NCBI RefSeq assembly: GCF_029867415.1
Contig: NC_081184.1
Span: forward strand, 71,918,116 to 71,982,115
Length of the DNA: 64,000 nucleotides
From: Vicia villosa
Taxonomy: Eukaryota; Streptophyta; Magnoliopsida; Fabales; Fabaceae
Direction of reading: 5' to 3'
Part shown: one piece after another, positions 45,701 through 56,198 of the stretch
Numbering within the stretch: the first letter of the stretch is position 1
How the letters are laid out: each line of letters begins with the position of its first letter
Notes under the pieces: model-generated
What the model saw: only the letters and a program-made list of their open reading frames with translations
Databases searched by the model: none
Told to the model about the DNA's origin: nothing
Translations under genes and position numbers: made by a program

Positions 45701-46769
45701 TTTTCCCCCTATATTTTTAGACCTTAGTGCTAATTTTCCACATAAAAATGTTCATAAAAATATTAGTTTTTAGGCTATTTGCTTTTAGTCTTTTTACCTG
45801 ACTTGCAATTCAATTTCTCCCATAAAAACTATAAAATAGTAGTATTTTTAATTCATTTTTGTGATATATTTTGACTTGTTCTTTTTCATGCTATTTTCAT
45901 ATACTCCACTTTTTGCTTTATTTTCCATGCTTCTTTTAAATCCTAACCTTAGGTAGAAACCATGATAACATTAGGTAGAAATCCCCTTCATACTTAGGCT
46001 AGTTTCTTTTTCCTTTTCAACCATAAAACACTCTAAAAATACTTGAATAAATTTCCCGTAAAAAATACCAAGAAAACTCATAAAAAATGACTAATAAATA
46101 CTTTGACTAATAAAAAGGGAATGGAAGCTTGTAACTTCTCTTGCTTAAGGGATGTTCGAGTGCTTGGAGCTCCCTTGCTTAAGGGTTCCAATTCAGGCGT
46201 AAGTTCCCAATTTCTAAAAAAACACAAACCAAAGAGTAACTCGAGTTTCCCTTGCTTAAGAGATATCCTCGAAACACTCAAACTCTCTCTCTTCTCTCGC
46301 TTTCTTAAGGGCACCGTTATTTCCTCTCCATTGCATCCTAGGCTGTCCCCTTGTGCAAGAGCGCGAACGTTAACGCCGCCCAACTAAAAAACACAAAAAC
46401 AAACAGAAAATATTGAGCCGAACTACGGCGCTCTGATTCCTGAAAAGGATACGTAGGCATCAAGTCGCGGGGCTTGAACGAGCACATTTGTAAATATTCC
46501 TTCTTTTCCCCGTATTTCTTTTTGCATGCATTCACATATAGATAGACATAGTACACACCCTTTAGATAGAAACAAACATAGGTGGATACCATCGAGTACG
46601 ATGGGCGCGAGGGGTGCTAGTACCTTCCCCTTGCGTAACCGACTCCCGTACCTTGATTCTCTGGTCGCAAGACCCTGTTCCTCCCTTTGTTAGGTTTCCT
46701 GGTATTCCTTTCCCTTATGGGATAAACATATTGGTGGCGACTCTGTTCATTTTTCGCGAGCGTGCGACA
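42725..46769 (+). repeat. Ogre-2 3' LTR
   Basis: Copy of 32094-36138 at a constant offset of 10631. Includes the partial primer-site copy at 46735-46745. Confidence 0.93.
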
Positions 46770-46863
46770 GCTAGAAACTCTGAACATGTTACATTTTTTG
46801 ATTACCTTGTTTTAAATTTTCTATCAAAATACACAGTTTTGTCATCATCAAAAAGGGGGAGAT
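46770..46863 (+). other. SIRE-like 3' internal end with polypurine tract
   Basis: Starts with the Ogre-2 TSD GCTAG. CATCATCAAAAAGGGGGAGA (46843-46862) ends two bases before the 3' LTR. Confidence 0.85.
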
Positions 46864-48738
46864 TGTAAGAACAAGATTTGGTTCTGCAATACGTCTTTGT
46901 GTTTTGATGATAACAATGGAGTATTTGTGAAAGAACTATTTGTGTTGTGATATTTGTTTCTGTGCAAGATTATGTTTATCATAATTATCAGATCAAACAA
47001 ACACTACAAGATGTGCATTTAAGATTATATGCGAAGTTACTATGTGTTACACAAGTCGCAAACATTTTAGAGAAGCAAGTATGCTTCTGCATCTGATAAC
47101 AATCGAAAAGATCTTAGGAAATTTGATATTGCTGTTGCAATGATCCTATGGATTCTCTTCTGAGAAGTGATTCAGTTTTGGAAGCCAGTGGAGATTCTGT
47201 ACGAGTGATCTTCTGAAGAACCAAGTGCCAAAGATGCTGAAGAATGAAGATTATGAAGACCGAAGATTCTGAAGATTGAAGATTCTGAAGACCGAAGATT
47301 CTGAAGACTGATGACTCTGAAGACTCAAGATTTTGAAGATTAAAGTTCTAAAGATTTGGCTCTTGAAGACAAAGAAATTCCTAAGACCAAGTGTTGAAGA
47401 CTCTGAAGACGCAGCTCTAAAGATTCTGAAGATTTGAAGTTCTGAAGAATGCATTCTCAAGATAAAGGCTGCAGTTTCGAAGACAAGGTTCCGAAATGGA
47501 CAAATTCTGAAGAATGGAGACCTGATCAGAAGATGGTGTCACTCCTATACTCGGGCTTCAAATAAACTACCATCAGAAGCCTCTGAAGTAGAGAAGACAA
47601 ATGTTACCGTTAGCAATGATGAAGTACAAATTACATAAACGCTTTATCCCACTATCTCTCCTTCAGCATGCTTTATGGAAAAAGGACAGACGTGGCTGTA
47701 CTTCTCAATATCATTGTGTAATGAATCTTTATTTGAAATGTTGTTGGTGCTGGTGGTAGTGTTGTCGTCACTAGAACACAGCCAAACCGTCAACCCATAA
47801 CAACAACAAGAATAACTGCCTCTCTACGGCATTTGCATCATGTTGTTTGTTACAAAGTTATCTTTGAAGAAACAAGAACATGGGTTGTTGTCCAATATGT
47901 TCTCAGAATATCCAAGAAGAATATATTCTTCCTTCTGATGTTCATCAAGTTCAATCAAGCTATCATAAGCTTATAAATAAGAAGAAGACGTTAGAAGTTC
48001 AAGAGCTTTAGGCTGTTGTTTGTAAGAAGTTACTTGAAGAGCAGAAGACCGCACATCAAGCTACAATACAATGAAATATTTTTAGTGTGTATTAGGATCT
48101 TCTGATGTACTTAATTGAGCTTACACTTGCTCGTGAAGAAGCAATTAATTGTAAACAAACACTACTTCAAATTGTGGTTTGATTATGCCTTGAGAGACCG
48201 TGTGAAGGTCAGAAGCTCGAGAAGACAGTGACTGCGTTCATTGTGGGAATTCCTCTTGGAAGACCGAGTGAAGGTAAGAAGTCTAAAGGAGTCAATGAAT
48301 GTTATATCTGCTAACTCAGATCATTGAACATTTCATTGTTGGTTAGTCACAGGAGTTGCCTGTGCAGGTGTTAGTCACAGAAGTTATGTGTGCAGGTTGT
48401 TAGTCACAAGAGTTGCCTGTGCAGGTTGTTAGTCATAGGGTTGTCTATGCAAATGTTAGTTACCGGCTGCTGGCCCGTGCGATTGTAATCATTTTGTTAT
48501 AGTGGATTAAGACCTTGTTTAAGGAAAAATCACCTCGGAAGGGTGGACTGTATTAACTTGGGAGTTTCTCATGTGAACCAGGATATATCGTGTGTTCTTT
48601 ACTCTTTTGCTTTATTGTTCTAGCTTCCACATTGTTGATAAAAAGCGTCAATTAACATTAAGATGTTAAGAAGCGAGAAATTATCAAAGAGTGAAAACCC
48701 TATTTAAACCCCCCCTTTCTAGTTTTTTTTCACCTTCA
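46864..48738 (+). repeat. SIRE-like 3' LTR (1875 bases)
   Basis: TGTAAGAACAAGATTTGG to CACCTTCA, followed by TSD CCTCA. Shorter than the 5' copy through minisatellite and other deletions. Its hairpin array at 48345-48480 includes CATAG/CTATG (48434-48449), where the 5' LTR has CACAG/CTGTG. Confidence 0.88.
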
Positions 48739-50240
48739 CCTCAGGCTTCCTAAAAGCATAATATAAGACATAGTTATCTGTAGCCAACACCTGTGAGAAT
48801 TCAATTCTTAGAACACCCAATCACAATCATTCAATTGTTCACTCAATCCCTATATTGAGTCATTTCCCTTCAGAGAAAGAGATATGGAAAGTCTCAACTC
48901 TCAATATCCCAGTCATCTCCAGTGGAGTCAGCCTCAATCTCAGGCTTTGTACGAGACAAAAATAGAGTCATTCATAGTCTCAAAAATCCAAATGCTCATC
49001 CTTTCAGAACTTTTTCCTTAGTGAGTCACCCTCAATCTTGAGCTTTGTATAAGACAAATAATTCAAACTCAGTAGAGTGTTTCCTCTCAAAGTCAGCTTC
49101 GGTCTTGGGCTTTATACAAGAAAGAAAATAACTCATTTCCAAAGTTGTGTCCCAGTTGTGTCAGCCTCAATCTTGGGCTTCATACAAGACATAAATAAAT
49201 CAACACTTAGAAACTTCAAGCCCCTCTGAAACAACCTCAATTTCGGGCTTAGTACAAAACACATAAAAATCTTCCAATCAAATAATCCTCAATGGAGACA
49301 TCTCCAACAGAGTCAGTATCAAATCCCTTTATAGCCTCAATCTTGGGCCTCGTACAAGACACTCAAAATTCAAATATTCTCTCCAGAGGTGAGACATTAT
49401 TCATCTCTAGGGAAGAGACATTTCTTCTATTACACCACATTTTAAAATACAAACATTATCAAAACTATTTCCCATTTAGCTGATGTAAGAGGCGCACTCT
49501 GTTGATTTCAATCCAGGCCGATGTCCTTCCCTAATGGTTGAAAAACCGTTATTTCATTTAAGAGATTGTAACTGGCGTACTTGCGATCATTCAAGCAATG
49601 TCCCTCTCTTATTATGAAAAGAACCCTTTTCCGTTACTTTCAAAAATGTTTGTGGTGGAACACTTGAGATATCTCTCCGTTAAGATGATGACTTGTCTCT
49701 TTCTCTAAATCAGAGGTTAACCTTTAGCTTCAATCTTGGGCTTTAAACAAGACACAAAATTTAATCCATTTTCCTATTAGTTCCCCGAACTACAAAAGCT
49801 CTAACTTCCACTAGGGATATGTAGGCATGAGATTCACCAGGAATTTTTGCGAGCAAACAAAAAAAAACCAAAAACAATCAGTTTCCCTGTCTTTTCATCA
49901 ATTCACTCTCTCTCCTATGACAAAGGAGAAACTTTCCCAATAAACAGTAAGCATAAACCAACCCCGGATAAAAATACAAAAGGGCTCTCATAGAGTACTA
50001 CGGATACTTAGGGTGCTAATACCTTCCCTCTGTATAACCGACCTTCCGATCCTTCGAATCTCTCCTAGGTTCTCCCCACACCTAACCAACTTAGGGTTTA
50101 TTAAGATCTTTTTCCCCTTCCTCCCTATAGGATAGATTAAAAGTTTGTGTTAAGCGTTCTTTTATCAAAACAAAGAGAAACCCCCCAGGAACCACTGACC
50201 ACTCCTTCTTTTTGGAAGGGTGTCGTTTCCGCGCGCGACA
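48739..50240 (+). mobile_element. Ogre-type LTR, right half
   Basis: Continuation of 17476-19889. The Ogre U5 block is recognisable: CGAACTACAAAAGCTCT then GGGATATGTAGGCATGAG (49795-49835). It is followed by GGGTGCTAATACCTTCCCTC (about 50008-50027) and the end GCGCGCGACA at 50240. No primer site follows, only GTTACA and a minus-strand polypurine tract, so there is no Ogre internal region. This supports a solo LTR. Confidence 0.7.
48930..49370 (+). repeat. Repeat array with AGCCTCAATCTTGGGCT hairpins
   Basis: Seven or eight degenerate units. AGCCT/AGGCT pair in the first (48930-48946) and AGCC/GGCT in later ones. An alternative CTTG/CAAG hairpin overlaps the second arm (CTTGGGCTTCATACAAG). 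Confidence 0.65.
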
Positions 50241-50287
50241 GTTACAACTCTCCCCCACTTAAAATATTTTCGTCTTTAAAAATTAAC

Positions 50288-51119
50288 TTAAAAAAACAAC
50301 TTAGGATACGATTCCCTCATATGAATTTCTAGTTTCAAAGTCACATTCCCACTTGTCGGTCCTCCCCAAGCTACTCTCCCTAAGGTAATCTCTTTACCAC
50401 GAAGCTGCTTCAACTCCCGATTCTCTATCCTCGTAGGTAATGTCTCCACAATCATGTTATCTCTCACTTGCACATCATCTAATTGGACCACACGAGAAGG
50501 ATCCACAATGTACCTCCTCAACTGAGACACATGGAACATGTCATGGAGATTAAAAAGCGACGGTGGCAAAGCAATCTAATATGCCACATCACCTACTCTC
50601 TTTAAAATTTTATAAGGACCAGTAAAATATAGCGTCAACTTATGCGACTTCAACGCTCGACCAACACCCATTACCGAAGTAACTCTAAGAAACACATGAT
50701 CTCCCAACTCAAACTTAAGTGTTTTCCTCCTCTTATCATGATAACTCTTCTGACGACTCTGAGAAGCCTTCATCTTCTCCAAAATCATCTTAATCTTATA
50801 TGTTGTCTGTTGAACTATATCAGGTCCAACCACAACACTTTCTCCTTACTCGTACCAACACAGAGGCGTTCGACCCCTTCTGCCATACAAAGCCTCAAAG
50901 GCTGTCACTCTAATACTCGAATGGAAACTGTTGTTATAAGTAAACTCAATCAAAGGCATGTAACTATCCTAAACACCTCCTTGAATCGTCCTCTCGGACT
51001 GACCATTTGTTAGCGGATGATAAGCCGAACTCAAATGCAACTTAGTACCCAAAGCACTTTGCAAACCTTCCCAAAATCTCAAAGTAAACCTCATATCTCT
51101 ATCAAACACAATGCTAGAC
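50288..51119 (-). pseudogene. Integrase C-terminal half and chromodomain
   Basis: Reading leftwards from 51119: the catalytic core continues with DRD and RFWEGLQ, then [17 protein letters not shown], whose Glu is the expected third catalytic residue. At 50576-50833 is the region after the core (KSYHDKRRKTLKFELGDHVF, then GPYKILKRVG). At 50288-50569 is LHDMFHVSQLRRYIVDPSRV and a C-terminal segment to SYPKLF, the Tekay-type chromodomain region thought to target heterochromatin. Stops interrupt it near 50572, 50847 and 50970. The N-terminal part lies across solo LTR E at 53508-54125. Confidence 0.85.
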
Positions 51120-51124
51120 GAAAT

Positions 51125-53502
51125 TGTAACATCCCAAAATTTCTTATTTAATTAATTTAATTAAGTTTTAAATTAATTAATTTGAATTAACATTTTATTG
51201 GAATTATGTTGGAAGAAATAATAAAATGTAGTGTTGGACCATTGGTGGAGTTAGTAATGTGGGGGTGTTAGTGTGAAGGAGCCAATTGCTAAATTATATT
51301 ATGTTTTCATAAAACAAGAAAATAAGAGGAAATAGAGAAATAGGGGAGGTAAACCTAAGAGGGAGAGAAGAAGAACTCATGGGCAAAAGCTATTTTCGCA
51401 ACCCTTTGACAGCCTTCACAAAATGGGTCATAACTTCCTGCTCGTAACTTCAAATCAGGTAATTCTCGAAGATTCGGATTCTACACGAAATTTCCTTCGA
51501 TTTGATATATTAATTCGTGTCAGGGAAGTTCTTGATGAGGGAGATAAGCGAGTTTGAAGATTGGAGATTCTTGTTGAATTTGGAGAAAAAGGGCTTACGG
51601 GTTTGATGGAGAAGAAGGGGAAAAGTCCAGATTCTTGGCTAAGGTAAGGGGGGACTCTTCCGATTAACCTCTATTATCGGGTTGTAGATGATAGGATTAA
51701 GATTTGTATGGTATTGATTCAATAGAGGAGTAAGTTCTAGGTTGGGGTTTTGACATTTAGGTTCAAATTGATAAATTATGTGTAAATGCATGTTTTTTAT
51801 GTTTGATTATGTTTAGATGTGTTGTTGAGGCATGAAATAACATGGAATGATTGTGAATTGATTCTGTTTTTCGTGTATGGTCGAAATGATTCGATTTGGG
51901 TTGTGTTGTGTTGGATGGAAATAAGTTGCTATCAAAAGTGCTTTTTTTGCTGTTACATGTGATGTAACCGGTTACGGTCAGGCTTGTAACCGGTTACGGC
52001 TGTGAAAAATGGGGTTTTTGGGCTGGTTACGAGTTCGTAACCGGTTACGGCTGAAACTATTTTAGAAAATTATTTTCGTAACCCGTTACGCTTTTTTGTA
52101 ACCCGTTACGGCTGAATTTTTTTTGAAAAAATCATTTTTGTAACCCGTTACGCCTTTTCGTAACCCGTTACGCTGCAGCTTTTACGAAAAATATTTATTT
52201 TCAAAAATTTGTACCTTTTGAACCGTAAATCCGTTTTAGACGCCGTTTTGGACGTTGTTCCTTAAATTGAATGCTCTACCATATGAAATAAATAAAACAA
52301 CAATAACTTGATTTTATTTTGAAAAGTATCGTTTTCTCCAAATGTGGTTCATTCTTGTTTTGCATAACTGATGAGGTGCAATGAATTGTTGGTTGCATAA
52401 TTGAATATGTGCAATGATGTGTGTTGTTATAATGTGATTGCTCCTACTTGTTATGCAAATGGATGTTGTTCATGGTAAATATGGTTATCATGTGTTTTGA
52501 TGAATGATGACGTAAATGCTCTGTTGTTGTTGGGTTTATTTGTTGTACTTGATACACGATTGTGAGAGGTGCTATTGTTGGTGGATGTTATATCTGTTAT
52601 GATGTTGTGGTTGTAATTGGTGTTTGTTATACATATATTGTCGATGTAAAATATGTATTCTATTTGGTTGGGAATAGCATAATTGTGTGTGTGGCTATTG
52701 ATTACTATATTGGTTGATGATTATGACATTGGTTGGTCTATGTGGATGATGAGCATGTTATGGTTGATACATGCATTTCATAATCATTATGTGGCTGATC
52801 CTTGACGATGGTGGATCAGTGGTAGCTAATTCCCATTGTGTGGAATTAGTGAGTGGGTGTCGCTGTATCCTTGACGATGGTGGATCGGTGAGATGGGTTC
52901 GTCCCATGATTGGTACCACATGCATGTAGTTGCATTGCATTAGGTGTTTGATTTATTATAACATGAATGGAATTTGTCCAATGTTATAATGTTGTGTGTT
53001 TGATGTATGTGTGAATAGCCTGAATATATGTCGATGTTGGGTGAATATTATACTGTTGATGTTTTATCGTTTATGAACTGGTAACATTGTTTAATTGCGA
53101 ATGAGACTCACCCTTACTGTTGATTCTTTTTCAGATTAAGGATTAGCGGCTTGTGCTGGGTGAGGATAACTCGTAGAGTTACTTCGTGTAGTTCGGTTGT
53201 GTCGGTGTCATGCTCTGGTCTTGTAACACTGGGGGGCTCTTGTGTTTAGAGTTGGATGATAACTCTAGTTTTGGTTTTGTTGTTGAATAATGTTGTTTAT
53301 GCCTTGAACGTGGTAGATGATGATTTTGATTATTCAACTAATAAAGTATTCCGCTGTGTTTTAAACATGTTTGCAATTGTTATTGTTCCTCAGAACAGCA
53401 TGACAAATGTTTTATTTTATATGAGATGATTGTAACACTCTTAATTACATGTTTACTCTGAAAATATTATTTAATTTATTGGGGGTTTAGGAGGGTGTTA
53501 CA
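51125..53502 (+). mobile_element. Solo LTR E, Tekay-type, plus orientation
   Basis: 2378 bases from TGTAACATCCC to GGGTGTTACA, flanked by TSD GAAAT (51120-51124 and 53503-53507). It splits the integrase of the surrounding element. The plus orientation follows from the core (AACCGTAAATCCGTTTTAGA at 52221) and the GGTAAGGGG block near 51641, which match the minus strand of LTRs A-C. It carries GTAACCGGTTAC dyads and GATCC/GGATC-type words near 52795-52890. It arose by insertion and loss of the interior by LTR-LTR recombination. Confidence 0.92.
51964..52170 (+). repeat. GTAACCGGTTAC dyad array in solo LTR E
   Basis: Three perfect GTAACCGGTTAC palindromes (51964-51975, 51986-51997 and 52037-52048), then about four GTAACCCGTTACG variants to 52170. 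The array ends about 50 bases before the conserved LTR core. LTRs A and B have their own dyad or GC-rich words in the same relative place. Confidence 0.9.
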
Positions 53503-53507
53503 GAAAT

Positions 53508-54125
53508 ACCGTGCAAACTGACAATCCTCTCAATGTCAGATTTGTAAGCTTCTGCATCGGATAATCCATCCTCATCGGAATAAAGAGAGCAGATTTCGTC
53601 AATTTATCCATAATAACCCAAATAGCATCACAGTTACTCGGTGTCCTAGGTAAACCAGGAACAAAATCCATAGAAATGCCATCCCATTTTCATTCAGGAA
53701 TAGATAATGGTTGCATCAAACCAGATAGTTTCTGATGTTCAATCTTCAACTTCTGACAGATCAAACACGAATACACAGATTCCACAATCTCCTTCTTCAT
53801 ACCTTTGCAACCAAAAAAAATTCCTCAAATCTTGATACATCTTAGTAGCTCTAGGATGAATACTCAATCCACTACGATGTCCTTCCTCAAGAATAATCTT
53901 CTTCAAATCTAACATATCCAGAACACAAACTCTATCAAGAAATCTCATGATACCATTCTCATCAATTTGAAAATCACCACCTCGACCTTGATTAATCAAT
54001 GTAAATCGATCAACCAAACTCAAAACAGATTTCTGACCTTCTCGAATCTTATCAAGAATGCCACTAGTAAGCTTCAAAATACCAAGCTTAACTCCAGAAG
54101 AAATCTCTTCACAAACAAAACTCAT
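53508..54125 (-). pseudogene. RNase H-integrase linker, zinc-binding domain and integrase start
   Basis: 53739-54125 is open, with FTLINQGRGGDFQIDENGIM then ILEEGHRSGLSIHPRATKMY, the His side of the integrase HHCC zinc finger. The Cys side is lost through a frame break near 53750. From 53738 to 53508 the core begins ([20 protein letters not shown]), supplying the first catalytic Asp, and is cut by LTR E. Confidence 0.82.
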
Positions 54126-54134
54126 ATCTCTATA

Positions 54135-54485
54135 TTACTCAAGCAACTCCAACTCTCGCACCATCAACATTGACATACGCAAAGACTTCCTACTTAATGC
54201 ATCAGCCACAACATTCGTTTTACCCAGATGGTAATTAAATCCAAAATCACAATCCTTCAAGAATTCCAACCATCTTCTCTGCCCCATATTCAACTCTTTC
54301 TGATCAAACAGATACCTCGAACTTTTATGATCAGTCAGCACATCAAATCTCGACCCAAACAAATAATGCCTCCAAAGTTTCAACACAAACACAACAACAA
54401 CCAACTCTAAGTCATGCGTCGTATAATTCCTCTCATGCACTTTAAGTTGTCTTGAAGCATAAGCTACCACTTGTCGATTCTGCAT
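54135..54485 (-). pseudogene. RNase H domain of Tekay-type pol
   Basis: Open for 116 codons: [60 protein letters not shown] and [10 protein letters not shown]. The His-Asp pairs of the RNase H core are recognisable. Nearly the same protein as the decayed copy at 2301-2594. Confidence 0.88.
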
Positions 54486-54900
54486 CTACACACCTCCCAA
54501 ACTCATCAATGAAGAATCACAATACACAATAAACGGCTCTGCTGGATCTGGAAAAATCAAAATAGGAACGATCTTTAACCTTCTCTTAAGCTCTTGAAAA
54601 CCAGGTTCAAATTGTGAAGTCCAAATAAAAGCTTGACCCTTCCTAGTCAACTGTGTCAACAGTAAAGATAACTTAGAAAATCCTACTGAGCTTTCGATAA
54701 TAACCTGCTAAACCATGAAAAACTTCTAATCTCAAAAACAGATCTCAGAGCTTCCCATTAATTAACACAACAACAAACTTGTTCAAATACTGATGAAAAA
54801 TCATATTCGTGTATTCCATAAATACACTAGGAGTATTGGTCACACTGAAAGACGTCACAGAATATTCATAGTGACCATACCTCGTTCTAAAAGTAGTCTT
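54486..54900 (-). pseudogene. Decayed RT palm and thumb
   Basis: Continues RT after a stop near 54899. FVVV is recognisable, but the F/YxDD catalytic box expected about 40 codons further reads LINGK instead, so the active site is gone. Several stops follow. Confidence 0.7.
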
Positions 54901-56034
54901 CTAAATATCTTTAGCGTTCACATGAATCTGATGATACCCAGACCTCAAATCTATCTTATTGAACACATACGCACCAACCAACTGATCCATCAAATCATCA
55001 ATCCTTGGAAATGGATACTTGTTCTTGATAGTCACCTTGTTCAGTTGTCTATAATCCACACAAAGTCTCATAGAACCGTCTTTCTTCTTAACCAACAAAA
55101 CCACCGCACCCCATGGTGACACACTCGGACGAATAAACCTTTTCCCAAGCAAATCTTCAAGTTGACTCTTCAACTCTTTCAACTCAGATTCTGACATCCG
55201 ATATGGAGCCATCAATAGCGGGCTCGGTCCAGGAACTAAGTCGATCGTAAACTCCACCTCACATTCTGGCGATAAATTACTTACATCTTTAGGAAATACC
55301 TTCAGAAAATCACGAACGATTGGTAAATCACCAATTGCTCTCTTATCACAGATATCCAAAGTTTCTAACAACATAAACAACACAACACCATCCTGCACAG
55401 ACTCATCCACTTGCTTAGCAGACATGAACAAATCGCTCTCAACACCAGCTTCTTGAAAGATAATTGTCTTATTAAAATAGTTGATATAAACATGATTGTA
55501 TTCCAACCAGTTCATCCCAAGAATAACATTAATTTGATCTAACGGAGGACATGCTAAATCAATCTCAAAGACTCTACCAAAAATACTCAACGGACAATTC
55601 AAACAAACATATGAAATAGTCACTGAACCCATCGCAGGAGTATCAATAATCATACTTCCACACATATCAGATAACACAAGATTCAATCTCAAAGCACATT
55701 CCAAAGAAATGAAAGAATGTGTTGTGCCAGTATCAATGATATCAATCAAAGGTGTACCATTAATAAAGCACTTACCTCGGATTAGCTTGTCCTCAGCAGT
55801 AGTCTTGGAACCAGATAGAGAAAACACTTTCCCTTTCGCTTGTTCCTTCTTTGGCTTGTCAAACTTGGTGCTAATGTGCCCTTGCTCACCACAATTGTAG
55901 CAAGTCACGTTCGAACCTCCTCTACACTCATTAGCCTTATGATCTGGCTTGCTACACTTGAAACATTTCATCTCAGTACATGTGCACTCAAAAGCACGAT
56001 GACCTCCAACACCACACCTGTAGCACCTAATCAA
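54901..56034 (-). pseudogene. Zinc knuckles, protease and RT fingers
   Basis: Open for 377 codons. Knuckle 1 [14 protein letters not shown] and knuckle 2 [14 protein letters not shown] are intact. Knuckle 3 starts CYNCGEQGH but its last Cys is Phe. Protease: [10 protein letters not shown] near residues 96-105, then [73 protein letters not shown] and [11 protein letters not shown], then a stop. The first catalytic Asp of RT (KIDL) is present. The product would be the element polyprotein; this copy is a fossil. Confidence 0.9.
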
Positions 56035-56198
56035 AGTAGGAGCTCCTCCCCCACTTGACTTCCTGTCATAACCAGATTTTTGTTTCCCTTTATCAGCATA
56101 AGGCTTTCCTCTGAATTGGCCTTACCCTTTCTTATCATTGCCAGACTTGTACTGAGCAGTACTTTCCTTATAATCCTCATCATAGATCCTACTCTAGT

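Larger units (their letters stand above)
32094..46769 (+). mobile_element. Ogre-2: Ogre-type element with a shortened gag only
   Basis: 14676 bases with TSD GCTAG (32089-32093 and 46770-46774). LTRs of 4045 bases (32094-36138 and 42725-46769) open TGTCATACCCC and end GCGACA. Arg-tRNA-type primer site at 36141-36158; polypurine tract AGGGGCAG at 42716-42723. By eye about 14 differences separate the LTRs, so it is recent but older than Ogre-1. The interior has one Ogre gag-related frame (37170-37823), no protease, RT or integrase, and nearly 5 kb of non-coding sequence with tandem hairpin arrays. Parts of that sequence match Ogre-1. Confidence 0.93.
19890..48738 (+). mobile_element. SIRE-like copia element with two nested insertions
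   Basis: LTRs at 19890-21887 and 46864-48738, both opening TGTAAGAACAAGATTTGG, flanked by TSD CCTCA (19885-19889 and 48739-48743). Met-tRNA primer site (21889-21900) and polypurine tract AAAAAGGGGGAGA (46850-46861). Long LTRs, several AGGGGGAG words and an env-like frame point to the Sirevirus (SIRE/Maximus) lineage. Removing the Athila-like element and Ogre-2 leaves only about 3.5 kb of interior, without recognisable gag, protease, integrase or RT. It is therefore a deleted or non-autonomous copy. LTRs differ by many substitutions and indels, so it is older than its passengers. Confidence 0.85.

Noticed and set aside
52795..52890. GATCC/GGATC words in solo LTR E as a further dyad array
   Set aside because: Only two or three imperfect words with long loops; not distinguishable from chance by eye.
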